From: Nitrospirota bacterium
GTDB lineage: Bacteria > Nitrospirota > JACRHJ01
Length of the DNA: 64,000 nucleotides
NCBI GenBank assembly: GCA_021784575.1
Contig: JAJYHX010000007.1
Location: 34,468 to 98,467, forward strand
Direction of reading: 5' to 3'
Shown one piece after another: positions 28,001-34,742 of the stretch (the first letter of the stretch is position 1; every line of letters begins with the position of its first letter). The notes below the pieces were generated by a model. That model was not told the origin of the DNA. It saw only the letters and a program-made list of their open reading frames with translations, and made no database searches. Position numbers and translations under genes: made by a program.

Positions 28001-29903
28001 TACCGCAAGGGATATTACCGCGCCGCCGGCCGTTGGCTCCGCGCCGGATAACATTAACCTGAAATCAAGCGTTAACCCCAGCGGCTACACCTGTATCACG
28101 ACCGTCCCTGCAAACACGGGCAATTACGTGCAGTATGAGACGTCTTTTACCAACAGCAGCGGTATCGGCACCAATAGGCCCATACCCGCGTTCGACAATT
28201 CCAGGATATGGTATTTCCTGGTCGCAAAGGACAATAACGGCAACTTTACCCGCTGGCCCGCTCCGAGCTCGCCTGACGCGATATATACTTACGACCAGCT
28301 CGGCGGCGGCGGCAACACGGCCACCACCGTTTCCGTAAAAATAACCTCGCCGGCAACCGGGAGCACTATCACTTCGTACACGACCGCCACGCTTGCCACC
28401 ACCGACACAGGCTCCGGCGTTACAAATGTCATGGTGAACGTAGACGGCGGCAGTTATCAGAGCTGCTCGTACGACTCGTCTACCGGACTATGGGACTTTG
28501 TCATTGACCCCGCGATATACAGCAACGGCACCCATACGCTGAACGCCGTGGCCACGACCGCCGACTACCACTCCGCGACGGATTCCATTACGTTCAATGT
28601 CGTCGGCGGCAGCGGGACAACAAGCGTATCGGCATCGATAGCGTCGCCGGCATCAGGCGCCACGGTATCCGGAACCCAGGTAATACAAGTCCAGTCCGCC
28701 GCGACCGGCGCACCCGCAGGCGGCATAACCGTATCGGTAAACATCGGCGGCACAATTTATCCCTGCACATACAACATCAGCGACGGCTATTACGAATATT
28801 CCTGGGATACCACTCATATTACGAACAATTCTTCGGTTTCGATATCCGCCACGGCGACATACATCGGCTCAAACGCCACTTCCTCGCCAATCTCCGTTAC
28901 TGTTAATAACGCTTCGGGCAACCTCCCGTCAGTCAGTATCGTATCGCCGGCCTCCGGCGGTCTTGTCACCGGGAGCACTACGCTTCAAATTGAGGCTAAT
29001 CCCAACGGCGGGATTATAAACTCGAGCGCTGGCGTGCAGGCGTCGTATGACAACGTCAACTGGACGCCCTGTCCGTATAACTCGGCCGACGGTTACTATG
29101 AACAGGCCATTACGGTAACGCCCCCGGTGGCATGTAAATCTTACACAATCTATGTATATGCGACCTCGACCAACGGCAGGTCAACCACGGTTCAGGAGAC
29201 CTTCTATGTAGACACGACAAGCGCCGTCTCGTGCACCATACAGCCTCCGGCCAATCCAGTGGCTACAGCATGGTATGTCGGGCCTCCGTCTAACGCGCAG
29301 GCGACTATTGGCATAACCACCGGAACAGACGGAGACGCCATAGGCGGGGTTACCGTCTCCATAGACGGCGGCACGCCCATCGCCGCAACAGGCTCCGGAA
29401 ATTCCTGGAGCTACGTGTGGAATATCCCGAGCAGCGATTCCAATACAAGCCATACCGTGTCGGCGACCGCCACAACCGTCTCCTGCACGGGCAAGTCCAT
29501 GATCGCCGCCGCGACGCCTGTAACCTTCAACGTGGGCGATGTTACGCCGCCGACGGTGAGCAACGTACAGGTCACATACACGACCAAAACGGGGTCTCAG
29601 ACAATCAGTCCCGGCACCAGTTCGAGCAGCCCCGGCAGTATTCCAAATAATACGACGCTCACGATTACGGCCACCGTTACCGATACGGGAGGTTCCGGGG
29701 TTGCTCCCGGCACTGTTAAACTGTATGATAACAATACCAATGGGAGCGGATTGGCTGCGACCAGTTATAGCGGGGGAGTTTATACATGGGACAACGTGCC
29801 GACCCCAACCAACTCCAACGCATCGTACGTCTTTAATTTCGATGCCGCCGATACTGCCGGGAACCTGACGATGACGCCCAATTACTACACCGTGACTCAA
29901 TAG
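25008..29903 (+). CDS. giant PilW-like minor pilin with fibronectin-III and Ig-like domains
   Basis: 1631 residues, several times the length of ordinary PilW (roughly 200-350). Prepilin signal DKKG-FTLIELMVAMAVSLIIIAAIFGVYETM, then a PilW-type pilin domain to about 245 (SDMQQNVRTAVDSITKMMVNAGYQG). Four fibronectin-III-like units follow (about 250-350, 370-530, 540-650, 665-765: TPTGLYVSD...LTVQWNANKEVDLAGYTIFYG; PPPTDLVGIPGSKVVDLSWTNP; APPMDKYSMSYCADKVNLGWQDP), carrying many paired cysteines. About 770-1150 is beta-rich and unassigned. From about 1150 come five Ig-like units (VKITSPATGSTI, ASIASPASGATV, VSIVSPASGGLV repeats). The modular ectodomain suggests an adhesin displayed at the pilus tip. 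AGGGAGGAAAG precedes ATG 25008. Confidence 0.85.
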   Translation: MSAQRGLKDKKGFTLIELMVAMAVSLIIIAAIFGVYETMNKSNLSIKASSDMQQNVRTAVDSITKMMVNAGYQGQWNNILGNHSTAVDGLVYQRASYDNSLSAPNNTGVVSGPNSICFTYYDDNHVFSSGSNGEWRVQIYMDSADQEILANFEQFNTTSTLFGPAANGWSVVLARGISNLRFQYYNADDNDITSSLSSQSIGTVRKITVTVTGKTSFAQFISNGFRSFSLSTDVTPVNLGIAGHIVDAYPPATPTGLYVSDPHTCTKLTVQWNANKEVDLAGYTIFYGIATGKYDHRVDVGTVSNNGICTYTLPPPGETLNAGTEYYITIGASNTSGLMSNPLATEVSTGVVTPGIGTNQTTPTEYPPSAPVVMAAAGPGDGAITLTWTGNPSNEGVTSYRVYRMSIPNPSSPPAFSYPIPDTPEPANPAPGVPYRVDTGTTGNKPVTQVVLNNNQSGFQFKDYGLQGCTMYEYAVCGVNCTQSATGPISSPYSSAQYCTLYGGSYTDSNGVPHTISSPVAGEVTKPTDGTPPPPPTDLVGIPGSKVVDLSWTNPTGDPDFQGVMIRRSTGGYPASPTDGTLVYNDYSSAAGQSCTYHDTGVADTDPPTCYYYSAFSYNKCGIYNSTAVESLNFQGASTPACSQPCSSALYGEPPAPPMDKYSMSYCADKVNLGWQDPSNLTSYPDFTGYDIYRSDNGSTPIQSNYKSSNTNVYSDTTYIQSPGGDGGVYSYHVRTTDCSGGLSNATSIVTLTAYPGQVLYDPSAVNSTNTSAPNTPHTNITVSTGMYHNTLIFDASNTSSHEAELDGMTLTWKGGGTETNAMLTGVSIYDPTQSKWVLVYNNSSGGVSTDTPIVFNANTPFYIPQTTNGIGSEETVPMQFTWENADGTVSSSDDMRNALVTITFNYRLFYYSSYTSGYLLSDPTLAGCSPVVYNVVQAAGPNFMDVTQSQPLQGTFAETQLGYLTAQPGQTTDVSSYVTDTSPNLAGIQYVHLFYAVTARDITAPPAVGSAPDNINLKSSVNPSGYTCITTVPANTGNYVQYETSFTNSSGIGTNRPIPAFDNSRIWYFLVAKDNNGNFTRWPAPSSPDAIYTYDQLGGGGNTATTVSVKITSPATGSTITSYTTATLATTDTGSGVTNVMVNVDGGSYQSCSYDSSTGLWDFVIDPAIYSNGTHTLNAVATTADYHSATDSITFNVVGGSGTTSVSASIASPASGATVSGTQVIQVQSAATGAPAGGITVSVNIGGTIYPCTYNISDGYYEYSWDTTHITNNSSVSISATATYIGSNATSSPISVTVNNASGNLPSVSIVSPASGGLVTGSTTLQIEANPNGGIINSSAGVQASYDNVNWTPCPYNSADGYYEQAITVTPPVACKSYTIYVYATSTNGRSTTVQETFYVDTTSAVSCTIQPPANPVATAWYVGPPSNAQATIGITTGTDGDAIGGVTVSIDGGTPIAATGSGNSWSYVWNIPSSDSNTSHTVSATATTVSCTGKSMIAAATPVTFNVGDVTPPTVSNVQVTYTTKTGSQTISPGTSSSSPGSIPNNTTLTITATVTDTGGSGVAPGTVKLYDNNTNGSGLAATSYSGGVYTWDNVPTPTNSNASYVFNFDAADTAGNLTMTPNYYTVTQ

Positions 29904-29917
29904 AAGGAGAGCGGGAT

Positions 29918-31414
29918 ATGAAGAAGCTCGACGGGGAAAGAGGAGCGGCGCTGATTACGGCCCTGATGATGTTGACCATCCTGATGCTGCTCGGGTTTGC
30001 ATCGCTGATACTCAGCAACATAGACATAAAGATTGCGGGAAACGAGCGCGAGTCCATAGCGTCCCAATATGCGGCGGAGGCGGGGCTTGCCGCCGCAACC
30101 GCCTTCCTGAACTCGACAACCGGCCAGCTCGAGTTAGGCCCGACGGGCACGGCGGGCATTCCGACAAACGAGGGCACATATGGCCCAGGATTCCAGCCGG
30201 AATATCCAAACTGGACGCAGGGCCTTTCCGGGAGCATTGCCGGGACATTATATAACTATTCGGCGACGATTTCCTTCAAGAAGAATCCGGGGGGTGGTGG
30301 GTACCCCTCGGCCACAAGCTATCCGGTCTGCGCCTTCGACGAGACGTTCAATTACCCGGACAGCCCGCCGGCCGACGAAGGTTATCCCGTGCTGGTTATA
30401 GACGCTACCGCATTCGGCCCCAACCACGCCAGTTGCAAGATCGAGGAGGAGGTCACAAAATACGAAATACCTATAGGAAAAGCCATCAAGGGCGCGATTA
30501 CGGCGAACAGCGGTGTCCAGATTTACGGCGACATGAAAATCAGCGGGCTCACCTACGACGAAAACGGCACCCCGGTTGCAGAACCCCCTCTGCCGGGTAT
30601 AGATGCCCAGGGGACAAGCACACTTCAAGGCACCCCCACGGCGAACGGTTCAAGCGGCACTTTCAGCAATACCACATCAGTCCCGGCGGATAATAATAGC
30701 GCTAATTTTTTAGCCACCCTTCCCGCGGCATTCGGAATGCAAAATGTAGACGCCACCATATATGATGACCCTCTGTATGGCTGGGTGACTCCGGATTTGG
30801 CCACAATACTCAAAACCTCGACGGTTTATTCAGGAGGTGTGGCTCCCACATCCGGCGCCCTTGCGGGCGGCGGGATCTTTTACATACAGGAAAATTACGG
30901 CTCTGCCGCTAATGCGGTTGGAGGACCAAACCTCTCCGGCAACGGTCTGCTCCTTGTCCATAACCCCAACTACGTCCCTGAGGCATGGAGGGTGTCAGAT
31001 CCTACGAACACAGCATATTACAACCCGCACTCGCAATATTACGACGCCAGGCTCGACAGCAGCAGTCCGCTGTATACGACTGACGCATACTGGCATACTA
31101 ACGATGTTAACGGCTACCCGGCCAGCGGCACCGGCCCGAAGGGCCTGCCAGGCGCCGCCCCGGAAAACCTCGGGAACATAACCGGCGGGAACTTCAAGGG
31201 AGTCATAATAGCCGATCAAATCAACAGCCTGGCCGGCAGCGTCAACATATACGGTGATGTCATATCACTCGGCGCTCTAAACGTAACGAGTCAGTTCGGC
31301 TCCGGCACCGGCCATATATATTACAGCCCGGACGCCATAAGCAAGTACGTAACGGGCAAAGCATCCATAAACAAGAGGCTGTCCTGGGAGAAGAAGGCCG
31401 CTTATAGTCATTGA
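29918..31414 (+). CDS. PilX-like minor pilin / PilX N-terminal domain protein
   Basis: 498 residues. N-terminus ERGAALITALMMLTILMLLGFASLILSNIDIKIAGNERESIASQYAAEAGLAAATAFLN is the PilX_N signature: a pilin-like helix whose cleavage site (ERG-A) lacks the Glu at +5, then the conserved AGNER...AEAGL segment. The remainder is large for PilX and contains a middle region around AIKGAITANSGVQIYGDMKISGLTYDENG, a stretch with repeated GN/GS turns, and GGNFKGVIIADQINSLAGSVNIYGDVISLGAL near the end, a beta-helix-like pattern. AGGAGAGCGGG precedes ATG 29918. Last gene of the pilin operon; terminator follows. Confidence 0.85.
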   Translation: MKKLDGERGAALITALMMLTILMLLGFASLILSNIDIKIAGNERESIASQYAAEAGLAAATAFLNSTTGQLELGPTGTAGIPTNEGTYGPGFQPEYPNWTQGLSGSIAGTLYNYSATISFKKNPGGGGYPSATSYPVCAFDETFNYPDSPPADEGYPVLVIDATAFGPNHASCKIEEEVTKYEIPIGKAIKGAITANSGVQIYGDMKISGLTYDENGTPVAEPPLPGIDAQGTSTLQGTPTANGSSGTFSNTTSVPADNNSANFLATLPAAFGMQNVDATIYDDPLYGWVTPDLATILKTSTVYSGGVAPTSGALAGGGIFYIQENYGSAANAVGGPNLSGNGLLLVHNPNYVPEAWRVSDPTNTAYYNPHSQYYDARLDSSSPLYTTDAYWHTNDVNGYPASGTGPKGLPGAAPENLGNITGGNFKGVIIADQINSLAGSVNIYGDVISLGALNVTSQFGSGTGHIYYSPDAISKYVTGKASINKRLSWEKKAAYSH

Positions 31415-31434
31415 CGCGCTTAAAGGCGGGTCAA

Positions 31435-31477
31435 GGCGGGAATCCGGTAATTTTTAAGCCTGGTTTCCCGCCTTTTT
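31435..31477 (+). terminator. rho-independent terminator after the pilin operon
   Basis: GGCGGGAA (31435-31442) pairs with TTCCCGCC (31465-31472), followed by TTTTTATTT. The arms resemble half of the dRS3-like GCGGGAAT repeat seen elsewhere, so the terminator may derive from that family. Confidence 0.75.
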
Positions 31478-31540
31478 ATTTCCCTTGATAGCTTCCCTTC
31501 CCTGTGATATTTTAAAATTAACTTGATAATGGCAATACCT

Positions 31541-31592
31541 TTTTACCCTCGCCCCCCGTGGGAGAGGGTGGCCCGAAGGCCGGGAGAGGGTT
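31541..31592. repeat. dispersed GAGAGGG-type repeat before the CBS gene
   Basis: CCCTCGCCCCCCGTGGGAGA then GGGTGGCCCGAAGGCCGGGAGAGGGT. Family B; the right end GGGAGAGGGTTTATCC directly precedes the CBS start codon and serves as its Shine-Dalgarno. Confidence 0.6.
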
Positions 31593-31597
31593 TATCC

Positions 31598-32050
31598 ATG
31601 CTTACCGCAAAGGACATAATGACCCGCGACGTGATTGTCGCTGGCCCGAGGACGACCGTCGAGGAACTGGCGAGGCTTTTAATCGAGCACCACATCTCCG
31701 GGGCGCCTGTCGTTGACGAAGCCGGGGAACTTGTTGGAATAGTTACGGAGCACGACCTCATAAACCGCGAGAAACGCCTGCATATCCCGACGGTCGTGCA
31801 GATATTCGACGCATTCATATACCTGGAGAGGTCGAAGAGGTTCGAGGACGACCTGAAAAAGATGGTGGGGACGAGGGTCGGGGATATATGCAACCCGCAT
31901 GTCGTGACTATAGTCGAAGACACGTCCATTTCCGAGATCGCCACCATAATGACGGAGAAAGACATACACCTACTGCCGGTAATGTCAGGCAGGAAACTCG
32001 TCGGTATTGTCGGGAAGGAAGATGTGCTGAAGGCCTTCTCCGGGCAATAA
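31598..32050 (+). CDS. CBS-domain pair protein
   Basis: 150 residues made of two CBS motifs: MLTAKDIMTRDVIVAGPRTTVEELARLLIEHHISGAPVVDEAGELVGIVTEHDLI and VGDICNPHVVTIVEDTSISEIATIMTEKDIHLLPVMSGRKLVGIVGKEDVLKAF, joined by a helical insert. Stand-alone CBS pairs bind adenosine nucleotides and regulate a partner. No obvious partner is adjacent, though tsaE begins 4 bp downstream. ATG 31598 is chosen because the receptor fold begins there; the 25 codons that stay open upstream are repeat sequence. Confidence 0.88.
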   Translation: MLTAKDIMTRDVIVAGPRTTVEELARLLIEHHISGAPVVDEAGELVGIVTEHDLINREKRLHIPTVVQIFDAFIYLERSKRFEDDLKKMVGTRVGDICNPHVVTIVEDTSISEIATIMTEKDIHLLPVMSGRKLVGIVGKEDVLKAFSGQ

Positions 32051-32053
32051 GAC

Positions 32054-32554
32054 GTGCGGGCCTGCTCACTTACGAGCCGCTCCGCCCTGGAGACCAGGGA
32101 CGCGGGAGCCAGGCTTGGCCGCCTGCTCCGCCCCGGAGATTTTATCTGCCTCAAAGGAGAACTCGGCGCGGGCAAGACGACGTTTGTCCAGGGAGCCGCG
32201 GAAGGGCTTTGCTCCGAAGAGGCGGCGACCAGCCCAAGCTTCGCCATAGTCAACGAATATCACGGAAGAATAACGCTGTATCACGTAGACCTGTACCGCC
32301 TGAGCGGCCCCGCCGACCTTGAAGACATAGGGTTCCGGGAGCTTGCAGGAGATGGAGCGGAGGAAAAAGCGGGTCTCGCGGCCAAGCCGTCCGCGGCGAT
32401 TGTCGAGTGGCCGGAGCGCGCGGGAGACGAGCTTCCCGTGGAGCGGCTGGAAATCGTTTTCGAGCATCTTGGCGGGGACACGCGGAAGATTACCGTTACC
32501 GCCGCCGCCCCGGAATACGAGAGGTTCCTGGAGGCAATATGCCAGCCCCGGTGA
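32054..32554 (+). CDS. tsaE: tRNA threonylcarbamoyladenosine biosynthesis ATPase TsaE
   Basis: 166 residues, usual length. Walker A GELGAGKTTFVQG, then SPSFAIVNEYHGRITLYHVDLYRLSGPADLEDIGF and a C-terminal EWPERAGDELP motif, all TsaE signatures. TsaE drives the TsaB-TsaD complex that makes t6A37 on ANN-decoding tRNAs. GTG 32054 lies 4 bp after the CBS gene. Its end overlaps nadK by 16 bp. No tsaB or tsaD is in the window. Confidence 0.93.
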   Translation: MRACSLTSRSALETRDAGARLGRLLRPGDFICLKGELGAGKTTFVQGAAEGLCSEEAATSPSFAIVNEYHGRITLYHVDLYRLSGPADLEDIGFRELAGDGAEEKAGLAAKPSAAIVEWPERAGDELPVERLEIVFEHLGGDTRKITVTAAAPEYERFLEAICQPR

Positions 32555-33405
32555 TTAAAAGAATCGGGATAATCTGCAAGCACGACAACGCCCCGGCCTG
32601 GGAGCTCGCAGGGAAGCTCAGGGACTGGCTGGGCGGTCGGTCTATCGAGACCGTATTCGACGACGGAACCGCCGCGCACCTTGGACTTACGGGAGTCCGG
32701 AAGGAGGATGTGCCGGAGCGCTCCGACGCGGTGGTGGTCTTCGGCGGCGACGGGACTCTTCTTTCCGTGGCGCGCCTTGTCGCGGAGAGGGGGACGCCTA
32801 TAATCGGCGTGAACCTCGGGACGCTGGGATTTTTGACGACCGTCCCGGTGGAACAGATTTACGCGACAATGGAGACCGTCCTCACCGGGCAGTACAACGT
32901 CCAGGAGAGGATAATGCTCCAGGTCTCCATAAAACGCGGCGGGAATGCGATTTCATCGAATCATGTCTTGAACGACATGGTGATAAACAAGGGCGCGCTT
33001 GCGAGGATAATCGACCTCGACACGTTCATCGACGGGAAATTCCTTACCGCCTTCCGCGCGGATGGTCTGATAGTATATACGCCGACAGGCTCCACGGGCT
33101 ACTCCTTAAGCGCGAACGGCCCGGTTGTGCACCCGACGCTCAGTTGTCTTGGCATAACGCCCATCTGTCCGCACACGCTCACGAACCGGCCCCTGATACT
33201 CCCGGACACGGTGGTGTTCGAGGCGGCTGTCCGCTCCGGGACGGAGGACGTATACCTTACGCTGGACGGCCAGGTGGGTTTCCTGCTGAAGCCGGAAGAC
33301 GTCGTTGAGGCGAAGGTCGCCTCGCACAAGATTTACATGGTGATGAGCCCGCAGGAGGACTACTACCACATGCTCCGGACGAAGCTGAAGTGGGGCGAGA
33401 GATGA
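32539..33405 (+). CDS. nadK: NAD kinase
   Basis: 288 residues. ATP-dependent NAD+ to NADP+ phosphorylation. Motifs: VVFGGDGTLLSVARL (GGDGT catalytic loop, about residues 68-72), IIGVNLGTLGFLT, FRADGLIVYTPTGSTGYSLSANGPVVHP (NE/D and TPTGSTAYS-type NAD-binding motif) and LDGQVGFLL. GGAGG at 32531 with ATG 32539 decides the start inside tsaE; a longer upstream reading is arginine-rich shadow. The stop overlaps the glycosylase start (ATGA). Confidence 0.95.
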   Translation: MPAPVIKRIGIICKHDNAPAWELAGKLRDWLGGRSIETVFDDGTAAHLGLTGVRKEDVPERSDAVVVFGGDGTLLSVARLVAERGTPIIGVNLGTLGFLTTVPVEQIYATMETVLTGQYNVQERIMLQVSIKRGGNAISSNHVLNDMVINKGALARIIDLDTFIDGKFLTAFRADGLIVYTPTGSTGYSLSANGPVVHPTLSCLGITPICPHTLTNRPLILPDTVVFEAAVRSGTEDVYLTLDGQVGFLLKPEDVVEAKVASHKIYMVMSPQEDYYHMLRTKLKWGER

Positions 33406-34247
33406 GCGTGAAGAGAACCGCCGCCGATATGCCGCCCGAATCCGGTCCGCCGGCTGCCGCCGAGCCGCTCGCCTGGTATGCCGAATACCTGCGAGACGCG
33501 GGCGTGACGGAAATATGGGGGCCGGGAAGCTTCCGGTGGGATGCCGCCGGTCGACCGGCCCATTGCGCGCCGGAAGATGGCTTCGAGGAAATTCCTGGGC
33601 CCCGTGTCAAGCACGGGGTAACAGGGAAAATTTATTCCGGCCTCGGCGAAAGTTACCCCGGCCTCGGCGATGTTCATACACTCGACACACTCCGGGATTT
33701 CATCGGGGACTGCAAGCGCTGCAAGCTCTGCGACGGCAGGACGAACATAGTCTTCGGAGTGGGTAGTCCCGAGGCGAAAATGGTATTCGTCGGCGAGGGG
33801 CCGGGACGGGACGAGGACATAAAGGGCGAGCCGTTCGTAGGCCGCGCGGGACAGCTCCTTACGGATATCATCGAAAAGGGCATGAAGCTAAAAAGGAGCG
33901 GCGTCTACATCGCAAACGTCGTGAAATGCCGCCCGCCGGAGAACAGGAACCCGGAAGAGGACGAGATTGCCGCCTGCGAGCCGTTCCTTAAGAAACAGCT
34001 TGAGATTATAAAGCCTAAGTTCATATGCGCCCTTGGGAAATTTGCCGCCCAGACGCTTCTGAAGACCAAGGAGCCGATAAGCTCGCTTCGCGGCAACTGG
34101 CGCGAATACGAAGGCATAAAGCTGCTCCCCACTTTTCATCCCGCCTATCTCCTCAGGAATCCGGGCGACAAGAAGCTCGTATGGGCGGACGTGCAGAAAC
34201 TCATGGCGGAGTATAACGGGGATGGGAACAAGGAGGATTCCATTTGA
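33402..34247 (+). CDS. family 4 (Fe-S) uracil-DNA glycosylase
   Basis: 281 residues. Catalytic domain from about residue 97: [70 protein letters not shown], and [12 protein letters not shown]. The cysteines in CKRCKLC, VKCRPP and AACEPF are those that bind the [4Fe-4S] cluster of the family. It removes uracil from DNA. An N-terminal extension of ~95 residues ([18 protein letters not shown]...) is poorly conserved in such proteins and here contains both a CCGG palindrome (33547) and an in-frame intergenic-type repeat (about 33590-33675). Starts in ATGA overlap with nadK. Confidence 0.92.
   Translation: MSVKRTAADMPPESGPPAAAEPLAWYAEYLRDAGVTEIWGPGSFRWDAAGRPAHCAPEDGFEEIPGPRVKHGVTGKIYSGLGESYPGLGDVHTLDTLRDFIGDCKRCKLCDGRTNIVFGVGSPEAKMVFVGEGPGRDEDIKGEPFVGRAGQLLTDIIEKGMKLKRSGVYIANVVKCRPPENRNPEEDEIAACEPFLKKQLEIIKPKFICALGKFAAQTLLKTKEPISSLRGNWREYEGIKLLPTFHPAYLLRNPGDKKLVWADVQKLMAEYNGDGNKEDSI
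33547..33558. repeat. CCGG palindrome copy in the uracil-DNA glycosylase gene
   Basis: Exact core CCGGTCGACCGG with full flanks (GCCG before, CCC after). It encodes AAGRPA in the variable N-terminal extension. Confidence 0.7.
33596..33675. repeat. in-frame repeat insertion inside the glycosylase gene
   Basis: CCCCGTGTCAAGCACGGGG (33600-33618) is a 7-bp stem with a 5-nt loop, of a type normally found between genes. It is followed by a tandem near-duplicate CCGGCCTCGGCGA (33638 and 33658). Together they encode [25 protein letters not shown] in the linker, without a stop. Confidence 0.55.
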
Positions 34248-34732
34248 AGAGACTTTGGGCGCCCTGGAGGCTGGAGTATATTCTCGGCGAGAAGCCGGAC
34301 TGCTGCATCTTCTGCGCCATGCCCGCCGAGGACAAGGACAGGGAGAACTACATCCTCTACCGTGGCCGCGAGAACTTCGTCATCATGAACCGCTACCCCT
34401 ACAACAACGGCCACCTGATGGTCATCCCGTACCGGCACGCGGACGTCCTGGAAGACCTCTCCGACGGCATCCTTGCCGAGGCGATGGCCCTCACGCGCGA
34501 GTGTTGCCGGATAATCAGGGAGAGTATGCACGCCCAGGGTTTCAACGTCGGCCTGAATGTCGGCGAGGCGGCGGGCGCGGGCATAAAGGAGCACCTGCAC
34601 TTCCACATCGTCCCGCGCTGGGCCGGGGACACGAACTTCATGTCCGTCGTCGAGGACACCCGCATCATGCCCCAGCACCTGACGGAGTCTTACGAGCAAT
34701 TGTTGCCGGGATTCGAGAAACTGAAACCGTAG
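34244..34732 (+). CDS. HIT-family nucleotide hydrolase/phosphorylase
   Basis: 162 residues. Histidine triad HLHFHIVPRWAGDTNFM near residue 108-123 and NRYPYNNGHLMVIPYRHADVLEDL are typical of the Ap4A-phosphorylase-like HIT branch; CCIFCAMP near the N-terminus is a C-x2-C that may bind Zn with the later histidines. Substrate not determinable from sequence; dinucleoside polyphosphates are the usual ones. TTG start in a TTGA overlap with the glycosylase. Confidence 0.9.
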   Translation: MKRLWAPWRLEYILGEKPDCCIFCAMPAEDKDRENYILYRGRENFVIMNRYPYNNGHLMVIPYRHADVLEDLSDGILAEAMALTRECCRIIRESMHAQGFNVGLNVGEAAGAGIKEHLHFHIVPRWAGDTNFMSVVEDTRIMPQHLTESYEQLLPGFEKLKP

Positions 34733-34742
34733 GAGGTCTTTT

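Noticed and set aside
28306..29230. Tandem DNA repeat in the pilW-like gene
   Set aside because: The repetition is at protein level (Ig-like modules with SPASG-type starts); the DNA copies are diverged, so it is not a recent tandem duplication.
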